This document shows, piece after piece, positions 1 to 7,992 of a stretch of 64,000 nucleotides of DNA. How positions within the stretch are numbered: position 1 is the stretch's first letter; each line of letters opens with the position of its first letter. The translations under genes were made by a program, and so were the position numbers. Source of the stretch: Marinibacterium sp. (GTDB lineage Bacteria > Pseudomonadota > Alphaproteobacteria > Rhodobacterales > Rhodobacteraceae); assembly GCA_017643305.1 (NCBI GenBank), contig JAEPNQ010000002.1, positions 62,001-126,000 of the forward strand. The letters run 5' to 3'. A model generated the notes under the pieces. The model was not told the origin of the DNA, did not search any database, and was given only the letters and a program-made list of their open reading frames with translations.

Positions 1-1092
1 ATGCAACTGCGTATCGGGGCGATCCAATCCCGGATCGGTTCGGAAGAACGCGCCGCCTTCGGCAAAGGGGGTGGCGAACGTCCCGGTGCCTGCCTTGCGC
101 CAGTCCAGCCCTTGCCGGGCCAGCCGTGCCAAACCCACAGGTGTCAGACTGATCACGTCGGGCCGTTTCGAACGATAGCTAATGATGTAATCCAGATGGT
201 CCTGCAGGTTCTGCCCGACACCCGGCAATTCATGTACGGGTTCGATCCCCTGTAAGACCAGTTCATCTCGTGGCCCGATACCAGACAGCATCAGCATCTG
301 CGGTGACCCAAATGCACCGCCGCACAAGATCACCTCCCGCCGCGCTTTTACATGTCGGTCGATCTTGTGCCGGCGCAGCTGCACACCAGTGGCTCGCTTG
401 CCATCGAACGTAACGCGATGGACCAGCGCGTTGGTCAAGATGGTCAGGTTCGGCCTGTCTGTGTTGGGTCGCAGATACGCCGCGGCGGCAGAGCATCTTT
501 CCCCCTTGTGAGGGCCATGACTGAACTGTGTGACCTGATATTTACCCGCACCTTCCTGCCGTGGCCCATTGAAATCTGGGTTCTCGCGGATTTGTTGCTG
601 GCCACAGGCGTCGACGAAGGCATCAGTAATCGGCAAAGGCGCCGATTGGTCTGACACCTGCAACGGGCCGTCTGCGCCGTGCAGGTCATCTGCCCCGCAC
701 ATGTTGCCTTCGGACTTGCGGAAATAGGGCAGGATACTGTTCCAATCCCAGCCATCACAGCCGGCATCGGCCCAGTCATTGTAATCCGACGGATGCCCTC
801 GGACATAAAGCATGGCGTTGATGGCTGACGACCCACCCAGCGTTTTGCCACGCGGCTGATAACCACGCCGACCGTTGAGGCCCTGCTGCGGTTCGGTTTC
901 GAAAGCCCAGTTGTTTATCTTTGGGCGACCCGGCAGCATTGCCGCCACCAGCGCAGGGGCGCGAACCAACAGGCCTTCACCCGACCCGCCCGCCTCGATC
1001 AGACAGACCTGAACGCCAGGATCTTCGCTGAGCCGGGCGGCCATTGTCGCCCCGGCAGACCCGCCGCCTGCAATGACATAATCGAACTCCAC
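1..1092 (-). CDS. GMC family FAD-dependent oxidoreductase, C-terminus outside window
   Basis: This gene enters the window from the left, so only the first 364 residues are present; the family is usually 530-560 residues. It opens with a GTG at 1090-1092, preceded by AGGAG six bases upstream, and no ATG fits better. Residues 3-30 form the FAD-binding Rossmann motif (YVIAGGGSAGATMAARL). Residues about 75-100 match the first GMC signature (RGKTLGGSSAINAMLY) and a second signature (GSPQMLMLSGIGP) follows near residue 270. Family members oxidise alcohols such as choline with FAD in the cytoplasm. The substrate cannot be read here because the catalytic His region lies off-window. BetA-like choline dehydrogenase is one possibility, but no bet genes adjoin it. 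Confidence 0.9.
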   Translation of the reverse strand, partial: MEFDYVIAGGGSAGATMAARLSEDPGVQVCLIEAGGSGEGLLVRAPALVAAMLPGRPKINNWAFETEPQQGLNGRRGYQPRGKTLGGSSAINAMLYVRGHPSDYNDWADAGCDGWDWNSILPYFRKSEGNMCGADDLHGADGPLQVSDQSAPLPITDAFVDACGQQQIRENPDFNGPRQEGAGKYQVTQFSHGPHKGERCSAAAAYLRPNTDRPNLTILTNALVHRVTFDGKRATGVQLRRHKIDRHVKARREVILCGGAFGSPQMLMLSGIGPRDELVLQGIEPVHELPGVGQNLQDHLDYIISYRSKRPDVISLTPVGLARLARQGLDWRKAGTGTFATPFAEGGAFFRTDPGLDRPDTQLH

Positions 1093-1177
1093 AACCTGCT
1101 CCTCGCAACATGTGCGGGCGAGAGTATGCCGCCTTCAGATCGGCGCAAGCATCACGTTGCGGATACTTGGCCTTTGA

Positions 1178-2053
1178 TCAGCTGTCGCCGTCGGCCGGCG
1201 CAATCTTGTCCCATGTCTGGGTTTTGAAATCCGACGCACCGTGACGTTCGCGCAATTGCGTTTCCGGCTTCCCAAAGGTGCGGTTCACCATCTTGCCGCG
1301 CTGCACCGCAGGCCGCACATCGATTTGGTCGGTCCAGCGCTGCACGTTCTTGTAGGACTGCACATCCAGGAATTCGCCTGCGTCATAAGCTCCGCCCTGC
1401 GCTAGCCGCCCATACCACGGCCAGATCGCCATATCCGCAATCGTGTAGTCATCGCCGACCATGTATTCGTTCTCGGCCAGGTGCCGATCCAGTACGTCCA
1501 ACTGACGCTTGACCTCCATTGCATAGCGATTGATCGGGTATTCCCATTTCTCGGGCGCGTAGGCGTAGAAATGGCCAAAACCGCCGCCCAGATAAGGCGC
1601 GCTGCCCATCTGCCAGAAGATCCAAGACAACAGTTCCGCCCGCTTGGCCGGATCACCAAGGAAGGCATCAAATTTCTCAGCCAGGTGCATCAGGATCGCG
1701 GCGCTTTCGAACACGCGCACCGGCTCTGGACCAGACCGATCCATCAGCGCAGGGATCTTGGAGTTCGGGTTGATCTCCACAAAGTCTGAGCCAAACTGGT
1801 GACCGTCACCAATATTGATCAGCCACGCGTCATATTCCGCGCCGCTGTGGCCTGCGGCCAACAGTTCTTCAAACATTACCGTGACCTTGACGCCGTTCGG
1901 CGTGGCCAGGGAATAAAGCTGGAAGGGGTGCTTGCCGACCGGTAGTTCCTTGTCATGGGTTGCTCCGGCGATGGGACGGTTGATGCTGGCAAACCGCCCG
2001 CCACTCTCCTGTTCCCATTTCCAGACCTTCGGGGGGACGTAGGTATCACTCAT
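1178..2053 (-). CDS. yghU: YghU-type glutathione-dependent disulfide-bond oxidoreductase
   Basis: The 291-residue product follows E. coli YghU almost motif for motif: VWKWEQESGG near the N-terminus, LPVGKHPFQLYSLATPNG, INPNSKIPAL (glutathione-binding loop with cis-Pro) and TIADMAIWPW in the C-terminal helical domain. YghU is a nu-class glutathione transferase fold that binds two glutathiones and reduces disulfides or organic hydroperoxides. An upstream in-frame ATG at 2104 is possible, but the ATG at 2051-2053 has an AGGAG eight bases upstream and matches the family N-terminus (MSDTYVPPKVW). It lies 62 bases downstream of a second GST gene on the same strand, so the two are probably co-transcribed. 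Confidence 0.93.
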   Translation of the reverse strand: MSDTYVPPKVWKWEQESGGRFASINRPIAGATHDKELPVGKHPFQLYSLATPNGVKVTVMFEELLAAGHSGAEYDAWLINIGDGHQFGSDFVEINPNSKIPALMDRSGPEPVRVFESAAILMHLAEKFDAFLGDPAKRAELLSWIFWQMGSAPYLGGGFGHFYAYAPEKWEYPINRYAMEVKRQLDVLDRHLAENEYMVGDDYTIADMAIWPWYGRLAQGGAYDAGEFLDVQSYKNVQRWTDQIDVRPAVQRGKMVNRTFGKPETQLRERHGASDFKTQTWDKIAPADGDS

Positions 2054-2115
2054 CACATGCTCCTGAATCTTGTTGGCGCCGAACGTATCGGCTGGGCCGC
2101 CCATGTCCAGCCTGG

Positions 2116-2745
2116 TCAGAGAGATGCACTGGGCCGCGATTTCATCCGTTGGAACCAGTTTTGCGTGGCTATGTTGGCGTCCGGGATGGATTTCTTGACC
2201 ACGCGGGTGAAGCTCACAAATACGTAAGCGGTGATATCAACCATCGAAAACCGGTCCAAGGCGACCCATTCGCTGTCTTGCAGACGCTTTTCCAGCAGAG
2301 TGTAGAAATCATCAATACGGGCCAGACCCCGTTCAGCCAGCGCCGGGATCTGTTCGATGTTCCGCTGCCCGGTCAGGGCGCGCCCGGCCATATGCGGGTT
2401 CCCGTTGCGTAAGGCTTCGGACACCGGCTGGCCCAGGTGGAATTCACAGATGGAGTTCCACATCCAAACCAGCCCGGTTTCTTCAGGCGTGGTGCCCAGC
2501 AGCGGCGGTTCCGGACAGGCCGCTTCGAGAAAGGCCGCGATGCCATTGTTTTCGGTCAAGACAGTTCCATCATCTGTGACCAGAACGGGGATCGTCGCGA
2601 ACGGGTTGATCGCCAGAAATTCGGGCTTGAGCTGATCGCCGGCCATGATGGAGATTTCACGCGTTTCGATCTCCAGCCCCTTTTCGGCAATGAACATGCG
2701 CGCTCGTTTCGGGCTGGGTGCGGTGGAACAGTCGTAGAAAATCAT
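2116..2745 (-). CDS. Glutathione S-transferase family protein
   Basis: The 209-residue product has the two-domain GST layout. An N-terminal thioredoxin fold carries a STAPSPKRARMF start-of-helix motif, the glutathione-binding cis-Pro loop (NPFATIPVL) and the acidic dipeptide region TENNGIAAFL. An all-helical C-terminal domain carries FSMVDITAYV, equivalent to the SxxD N-capping box. It probably conjugates glutathione to small electrophiles in the cytoplasm; the substrate is unknown. It starts the two-gene GST/yghU unit. The intergenic stretch before it (2746-2847) shows no other gene. Confidence 0.88.
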   Translation of the reverse strand: MIFYDCSTAPSPKRARMFIAEKGLEIETREISIMAGDQLKPEFLAINPFATIPVLVTDDGTVLTENNGIAAFLEAACPEPPLLGTTPEETGLVWMWNSICEFHLGQPVSEALRNGNPHMAGRALTGQRNIEQIPALAERGLARIDDFYTLLEKRLQDSEWVALDRFSMVDITAYVFVSFTRVVKKSIPDANIATQNWFQRMKSRPSASL

Positions 2746-2847
2746 GGCGGGAACCTCTCCTATTTCCGGGATGGTGCCGCGTCGGGCAGGCTACGCCAAG
2801 GGAATATCGGTGTGCACAATAAGTTACTTCAGGGAACTTTTGGGTCC

Positions 2848-3456
2848 TCAGCCTTCAAACACGGGCACATGCGGCCCGGCTTCGGGCGGCAGGGTTCCGG
2901 TAATGCGCGGGTCGTCGGTGATTTCGATCTGCTGGCGGATCGGGCGGAACCCACTGCGGATGTAGAAGGGCAGCGCGTCGGGGCTGTCGAGCGTGCAGGT
3001 ATGGACGTGAAACCGGGTGATCGGACGGTCCCATGCCAGGCGGATCGCCTGGTTCATCAAGTAGCGGCCTGCGCCGCGTCCGATCAGGGCGTGGGCGAGG
3101 CCAAAGAAGGCCAACTCACATTCACCCTCAACCCGAAAATCCAGTTCCAGTATCGCTTCGGGGCGCCCATCGACCTCCAGCGTGTAGAGCGGGCAATCGG
3201 GGTCGCTTATAATCGCTTCCAACGCCTCATCTGCCATCTGCAGCCGTGAAAACCAAAGCCACGCGATACCCCCCACGCGCGCATAGAGGTCGCGGTAGGT
3301 ATGCAGGTCGGGCTGGTCCATCTTGCGGAAGGTCAGCCCCTCGGGCCGGGGGCCGACGCGTTCGGGCACGCGAGCGCGCATTTCCAGATGGGTCACGACG
3401 GCCGCAACCTTACCGGCCGGCACATCGTAAAATCCGTTGGCCAAAGACCTGGTCAC
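2848..3456 (-). CDS. GNAT family N-acetyltransferase
   Basis: The 202-residue product carries the acetyl-CoA binding motif A of GNAT enzymes (LIGRGAGRYLMNQAI, close to R/QxxGxG/A) followed by the motif B region ending in ALPFYIRSGF. It presumably transfers an acetyl group to an amine; the acceptor is not evident. The ATG overlaps the stop of the upstream adenosine kinase gene by four bases (ATGA), so it is the last gene of an nth/adenosine kinase/GNAT operon. Confidence 0.82.
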   Translation of the reverse strand: MTRSLANGFYDVPAGKVAAVVTHLEMRARVPERVGPRPEGLTFRKMDQPDLHTYRDLYARVGGIAWLWFSRLQMADEALEAIISDPDCPLYTLEVDGRPEAILELDFRVEGECELAFFGLAHALIGRGAGRYLMNQAIRLAWDRPITRFHVHTCTLDSPDALPFYIRSGFRPIRQQIEITDDPRITGTLPPEAGPHVPVFEG

Positions 3457-4442
3457 AGCAGGCCTTCGCTTCGCAGCAGCGCCTGCATGTCCGCCTCCGG
3501 ACGCGGACCAATATGGCTGATCACCTCACGTGCGCAGGCATTGCCCATGCGAGCGCAGGTTGCCAGATCCTTGCCCATGGCCAGCCCGGACAGGAACCCG
3601 GCGGCAAACTGGTCACCCGCACCGGTTGCATCCACCGGCGTGACTTTTTCAACCGGCACGTCGATGCGGCTGGTGCCTTCCATTACGCTGACTCCATCGC
3701 CCGAGCGTGTGCAGACCACCAGCGGGCAAATACCGGCGGTCAGAACCAGTGCATCATCCAGATGATCGGTTTCGAAGAGCGACTGAATTTCCGTCTCATT
3801 CCCGATCACGTAATCCAGATCATGCTGGATCAGAGACACGAAATCCGCCCGGTGCCGATCCACGCAGAACGGGTCGGAAATGGCGATACCCGCCTTGCCA
3901 CCTGCAGCCCGTGTGGCACGGGCCGCTTCGCGGAACGCCGTTTTCCCAGCTTCATGGTCGAACAGATAGCCTTCGAGGAACATGATCTTGGCACTGCCTG
4001 TCACGTCCTGAGGCACGTCACTGGATGACAATCCGGTGGAAATGCCCAGATAGGTGTTCATCGACCGTTCCCCATCCGGCGATACAAAGATCATTGAGCG
4101 GGATGTGGGCACATCGCCATCCGCCACTGGCGGGTTTACGAAATCAACGCCATTGTCGTTCATCGCGTCGGCATAGAAATGGCCCAGCGCATCGTCGCGC
4201 ACCCGACCGATAAACGCTGTTTCCAGCCCAATGGCCCCGGCTCCGGCGATTGTATTGGCGACTGATCCGCCAGGTGTCTGGACGCGTTCGTTCATGGCCG
4301 CGTAGAGCACTTCGCCCCGTTCCTGATCGATCAGTTGCATAATGCCCTTCTCGATCCCCATGTGTTCGAGAAAGCTGTCTTCAGTTTGGGAAATGACATC
4401 GACAACTGCATTGCCAATACCGACGAGGTCGTAGGTTTTCAT
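3453..4442 (-). CDS. Adenosine kinase, PfkB family
   Basis: The 329-residue product is a ribokinase/PfkB-fold kinase. The N-terminal strand-turn GIGNAVVDV, the substrate loop TPGGSVANT and the C-terminal signature DATGAGDQFAAGFL with its catalytic Asp are all present. The length and the GGSVANTI segment fit adenosine kinase of alphaproteobacteria, which phosphorylates adenosine to AMP for purine salvage. Sugar kinase activity cannot be excluded from sequence alone. It overlaps both neighbours by four bases (ATGA), upstream nth and downstream GNAT, indicating translational coupling. Confidence 0.88.
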   Translation of the reverse strand: MKTYDLVGIGNAVVDVISQTEDSFLEHMGIEKGIMQLIDQERGEVLYAAMNERVQTPGGSVANTIAGAGAIGLETAFIGRVRDDALGHFYADAMNDNGVDFVNPPVADGDVPTSRSMIFVSPDGERSMNTYLGISTGLSSSDVPQDVTGSAKIMFLEGYLFDHEAGKTAFREAARATRAAGGKAGIAISDPFCVDRHRADFVSLIQHDLDYVIGNETEIQSLFETDHLDDALVLTAGICPLVVCTRSGDGVSVMEGTSRIDVPVEKVTPVDATGAGDQFAAGFLSGLAMGKDLATCARMGNACAREVISHIGPRPEADMQALLRSEGLL

Positions 4443-5083
4443 TGGGTCTTGTCCTCAAAATCACAAAGGTCTCGGATCAAACAGGTCGGGCACATCGGCT
4501 TGCGGGCTTTGCAATGGTAGCGGCCATGCAGGATCAGCCAGTGATGTGCGTGCTGTTGGAAATCGGCTGGGATGTTGTCTTCGATCGCGCGTTCGACCGC
4601 GTCCACGTCCTTGCCCGGCGCGATGCCGCTGCGATTGCCGACGCGAAAGATATGCGTATCGACCGCCTGTGTCGGCTGGTGCCACCACATGTTGAGCACC
4701 ACGTTAGCGGTCTTGCGGCCGACACCCGGCAGGCTTTGCAGCGCGGCTCGGGAATTAGGAACCTCGCCGCCATAGTCTTCTACCAGAATGCGGCTTAGCT
4801 TGATGACGTTTTTGGCCTTGTTGCGGTAAAGGCCAATCGTTTTGATATGATCGATCAGCTTTTCTTCGCCCAGATCCAGCATTTTTTGCGGGGTGTCAGC
4901 AATCTTGAACAGCTTCCGCGTTGCCTTGTTCACCCCTGCATCCGTAGCCTGCGCGCTGAGCGCAACGGCAACCACAAGTGTATATACGTTGACGTGTTCC
5001 AGTTCTCCTTTGGGTTCCGGTTCGCGTTCGCGGAAGCGGGTAAAGATCTCGCGGATCGAGTGATAATCGAGTTGCTTTGCCAT
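4439..5083 (-). CDS. nth: Endonuclease III, base-excision DNA glycosylase/AP lyase
   Basis: The 214-residue product contains the helix-hairpin-helix and GPD region (LPGVGRKTANVVLN with the catalytic Lys, then VDTHIFRVGNR with the catalytic Asp) and the C-terminal [4Fe-4S] ligand set C-x6-C-x2-C-x5-C in CKARKPMCPTCLIRDLC. It removes oxidised pyrimidines and cleaves abasic sites. The frame is open upstream to 5182, but the family N-terminus (MAKQLDYHSIREIF) begins at 5083. The GGAG immediately before that ATG is too close to be an ideal ribosome site, so the start carries slight doubt. It is the first gene of the operon with adenosine kinase and a GNAT protein, and faces the alkylation-repair gene at 5244. 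Confidence 0.94.
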   Translation of the reverse strand: MAKQLDYHSIREIFTRFREREPEPKGELEHVNVYTLVVAVALSAQATDAGVNKATRKLFKIADTPQKMLDLGEEKLIDHIKTIGLYRNKAKNVIKLSRILVEDYGGEVPNSRAALQSLPGVGRKTANVVLNMWWHQPTQAVDTHIFRVGNRSGIAPGKDVDAVERAIEDNIPADFQQHAHHWLILHGRYHCKARKPMCPTCLIRDLCDFEDKTQ

Positions 5084-5243
5084 CTCCGGGTTAATGCCTG
5101 CCTGCGGTCTGCGGGGCAAGGCTGTTCCACCTTCACAGCGCTCTGGACCACACCAACTCGGCCATATGCTCCGTTTTCGCAACTTCCGGGTCGCCTGGCC
5201 CCCGGTCCATGCCTATTGTCAGATCAGAACGGAGAGATACGCC

Positions 5244-6101
5244 ATGAACGTCCAGACCATCGAAAACGGATACCACTACAACGTCATGCGCCGCGCGATC
5301 GAGTTGATCGATCAAAGCAGTGAAACACTGACCCTGGATGATCTGGCCCGAAAGATGGATATGAGCCCGGCGCATTTCCAGCGCCTTTTCAGCGCCTGGG
5401 TAGGCGTCAGCCCCAAGCGATTTCAGCAATACCTGACACTGGGCCACGCCAAGGCCTTGCTGAAAAACCGGTTCACGACACTGGAGACCGCGCTGGCCAC
5501 GGGTCTCAGCGGGTCCGGGCGGTTGCATGATCTGTTCCTGCGGTGGGAAGCAATGAGCCCCGGCGATTATGCTCGTGATGGTAAGGGATTAACCATCTCA
5601 TGGGGCTGGTTCGAAAGCCCCTTTGGTCCAGCGTTGATGATGGGTACAGACAAGGGCATCTGTGGCATCGGCTTTGCCGCTGAAACGAGCGTCGAACACG
5701 CGATGGAGGACCTAACCAGCCGCTGGCCCGATGCCGATTTCGTGGAAGATCCGATGCGTTTGCGGCCCTGGGCCTTGGCCGCATTCGGGTCCGAAGGTGC
5801 GTTGGATGAGGCGCCGCTGTACCTGATTGGCGCCCCATTCCAGATCAAGGTGTGGGAAGCGCTCTTGAGCATCCCGTCAGGCCACGTCACCACCTATTCC
5901 GAGATTGCCAAAGCCATCGGGAACCCCCGGGCCGTGCGTGCGGTTGGCACCGCCGTAGGGCGTAATCCGATCAGCTGGCTGATCCCATGCCACCGTGCGC
6001 TGCGCAAATCTGGCGGGCTGGGCGGCTATCACTGGGGTCTGCCTGTAAAACGCGCGATGTTGGCTTACGAATCCGCACGACTGGACGATGCAGTGGCGTA
6101 A
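5244..6101 (+). CDS. AraC-type regulator fused to methylated-DNA-protein cysteine methyltransferase
   Basis: The 285-residue product has an N-terminal AraC helix-turn-helix pair (residues about 10-110, including LDDLARKMDMSPAHFQRLF) and a C-terminal O6-alkylguanine transferase domain with the active-site segment ISWLIPCHRALR; the Cys accepts the alkyl group. The zinc-binding N-terminal methylphosphotriester domain of E. coli Ada is absent, so any sensing must use the C-terminal Cys alone. The start at 5244 was chosen because the family sequence begins there and the upstream 50 codons look non-coding. It is divergent from nth, pairing two DNA-repair genes around a 160-base intergenic region. 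Confidence 0.92.
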   Translation: MNVQTIENGYHYNVMRRAIELIDQSSETLTLDDLARKMDMSPAHFQRLFSAWVGVSPKRFQQYLTLGHAKALLKNRFTTLETALATGLSGSGRLHDLFLRWEAMSPGDYARDGKGLTISWGWFESPFGPALMMGTDKGICGIGFAAETSVEHAMEDLTSRWPDADFVEDPMRLRPWALAAFGSEGALDEAPLYLIGAPFQIKVWEALLSIPSGHVTTYSEIAKAIGNPRAVRAVGTAVGRNPISWLIPCHRALRKSGGLGGYHWGLPVKRAMLAYESARLDDAVA

Positions 6102-6151
6102 AGCTGCCGATCATTGTTCAAATCCCGGTTGAGACATCACACCCCGGCTGT

Positions 6152-6194
6152 GATATACTCCCCGTGAGGGGTCCCCAAAAGTGGGGCTTGAGCA
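6152..6194 (+). promoter_or_regulatory. Possible promoter and short hairpin before the OmpA lipoprotein gene
   Basis: A TATACT box (near 6154) is followed by a G/C-rich inverted repeat, TCCCC and TGGGG separated by AAAAG (about 6173-6187), ahead of the lipoprotein start at 6209. This could be the promoter and a 5' leader stem. No -35 element is convincing, and the assignment is tentative. Confidence 0.25.
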
Positions 6195-6208
6195 AAAAAG
6201 GCGGGAAA

Positions 6209-6871
6209 ATGAAAACCACGAAACTATCGCTGGCGCTGGCCGCCAGCGCGGCCTTGGCCCTTTCGGCCTGTACCAATCCGGCAACCCTGGGCGATCCGGA
6301 AAATGCGAACACCAACACCGGTCTAGGCGTCGGTGCCGTTGTGGGCGCGATTGTCGGCTCTGCCGTAGCAGGCAGCGGCAGCCGTACCCAAGGCGCCATT
6401 CTTGGCGGTATCGTGGGGGCCGCAGCAGGTGGCATGGTCGGAAACCAGTTGGACAAGCAGGCGGCTGAACTAAACGCATCGCTGGATGACGACATACTTG
6501 TGGAAACTGCCGATGGCCGGTTGATCGTCACCCTGCCCGAAGACATCACATTCGATACCGACAGTACCGTTGTCCGGCCCAGCCTGCAGGCCGAACTGAA
6601 CAAGGTTGCCGCCAGCCTGGTAAAATACCCCGACAGCACCGTTCAGGTTATTGGCCACACAGACAATCAGGGCGATGCGGGCTATAACCAACGGCTGTCC
6701 GAACAGCGCGCCAGCTCTGTCTCTGCAATCCTGCAGGGGGGTGGAGTGACCTCAGGGCGGATCAGCACGCTGGGCAAGGGTGAAAACGAACCCAAGGCAT
6801 CCAACCTGACGCCTGAAGGCATGGCTCAGAATCGGCGGGTGGAGATTGTCGTCATCCCCACGTCGACCTGA
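6209..6871 (+). CDS. OmpA-family outer-membrane lipoprotein with glycine zipper
   Basis: The 220-residue product begins with a lipoprotein signal peptide whose lipobox is LSAC (Cys near residue 21). Residues about 38-75 form a glycine-zipper membrane segment (GVGAVVGAIVGSAVAG, then GGIVGAAAGGMVG). The C-terminal half is an OmpA/MotB peptidoglycan-binding domain (VIGHTDNQGDAGYNQRLSEQRA and NRRVEIVV). This layout resembles YiaD-type proteins that tie the outer membrane to peptidoglycan. The start at 6209 is the one that produces the signal peptide; longer versions run into the preceding gene. Confidence 0.9.
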   Translation: MKTTKLSLALAASAALALSACTNPATLGDPENANTNTGLGVGAVVGAIVGSAVAGSGSRTQGAILGGIVGAAAGGMVGNQLDKQAAELNASLDDDILVETADGRLIVTLPEDITFDTDSTVVRPSLQAELNKVAASLVKYPDSTVQVIGHTDNQGDAGYNQRLSEQRASSVSAILQGGGVTSGRISTLGKGENEPKASNLTPEGMAQNRRVEIVVIPTST

Positions 6872-6937
6872 TCCGGTCTGGCCGAGCCACCAAATCCACA
6901 CTATGTCCGCTTTGAACATTCCTGAGGGCTGACATAA

Positions 6938-7480
6938 ATGAACGATCCGATCCTGCTGGGCCTGTCTGGCTCTCTCCGGGCAAGCTCCGGCAACCGCAAG
7001 CTGCTGCGCGAAGCGGCGCGTCTGTTTGGGCCATGCACCTATCAAGAAGCGGACCTGCGCCTGCCTTTGTATGATGGTGACGACGAAGCCGTCGATGGTG
7101 TTCCACCCGCAGTCCAGACGTTGGCCGACCAGATCGCAGCAGCCGATGCGGTGATTATTTCCACGCCCGAATACAATAAGGCACCGTCCGGCGTTCTGAA
7201 AAACGCGCTGGACTGGATCAGCCGGACAAAGGGTGGACCGTGGCGGGACAAGCCACTAGCGGTGATGTCAGCCTCCTCCGGTCGGTCCGGTGGTGAACGG
7301 TCACAGATGATCCTACGCAGCTTCATGGTGCCGTTCCGCCCGCGCATCCTGCATGGCCCCGAAATGCATCTGGCCGCAGTCGGGTCGGCCTTTGACGAAG
7401 ACGGCAGACTGCAAGGCGACTTGTATATCAGCACGTTGCAGGACTTGATGCAGGCCCTGCGCGCCGAGGTGGAACGTTAG
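6938..7480 (+). CDS. NADPH-dependent FMN reductase-family flavoprotein
   Basis: The 180-residue product has the flavodoxin-like phosphate loop GLSGSLRASSGNRKLL at its N-terminus and the FMN-contacting segment STPEYNKAPSGVLKNALDWISR in the middle, both typical of ChrR/YieF/ArsH-like NAD(P)H:quinone or FMN reductases. It probably reduces quinones or flavin in the cytoplasm. Its stop overlaps the stop of the converging VOC gene by four bases. Confidence 0.9.
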   Translation: MNDPILLGLSGSLRASSGNRKLLREAARLFGPCTYQEADLRLPLYDGDDEAVDGVPPAVQTLADQIAAADAVIISTPEYNKAPSGVLKNALDWISRTKGGPWRDKPLAVMSASSGRSGGERSQMILRSFMVPFRPRILHGPEMHLAAVGSAFDEDGRLQGDLYISTLQDLMQALRAEVER

Positions 7481-7881
7481 GGCGCTTCCCGCACACTGAT
7501 TTCGATCAGGTTGCAGTCTGGATCCCTGACGTAAATCGACATGATCGGTGCGGTGGCACCGGTACGGCGCACAGGACCTTCCTCGACCGCGATGCCTTGT
7601 TGCGCCAAATGCTGTTGCCAGTCCGTCAGGTCCCCATCCGTCAAAAAACAAAGGTCGGCGGAGCCGGGCGTTGCGACATGCGCCTTGGGTTCAAATTCGC
7701 GCCCGGCCTGATGTAAGTTGATCTTCTGGCTGCCAAACGCAAGCGCTATCCGTGTGGTACCATCGGCCGGCGTAAATGATTGCGCCTCCATTCCCAGACC
7801 GTCCGTGTAAAACGCCACCGTGGACGCCATATCGCGCACGGTCAAAACAAGGTGGTCAAGCGCGCTTACCTTCATGGTCAT
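7477..7881 (-). CDS. VOC family protein (glyoxalase/dioxygenase fold)
   Basis: The 134-residue product is a single vicinal-oxygen-chelate unit made of two beta-alpha-beta-beta-beta modules. HLVLTVRDMASTVAFYTDGLGM opens the first module with a metal-ligand His. The last strand, IYVRDPDCNLIEISV, carries the metal-ligand Glu. Family members include glyoxalases, fosfomycin-resistance proteins and ring-cleavage enzymes; the substrate cannot be assigned. It converges tail-to-tail with the FMN reductase gene. Confidence 0.85.
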   Translation of the reverse strand: MTMKVSALDHLVLTVRDMASTVAFYTDGLGMEAQSFTPADGTTRIALAFGSQKINLHQAGREFEPKAHVATPGSADLCFLTDGDLTDWQQHLAQQGIAVEEGPVRRTGATAPIMSIYVRDPDCNLIEISVREAP

Positions 7882-7992
7882 GGATTGCCTTATCTTGCAT
7901 CAGCCCGGTTGATCCGGCCCTACATTGATGGACCATCCGACCGCCATGGTCTAACACTTTGCTGTCACCCTTACGCAAGGCAAGGAACCACC

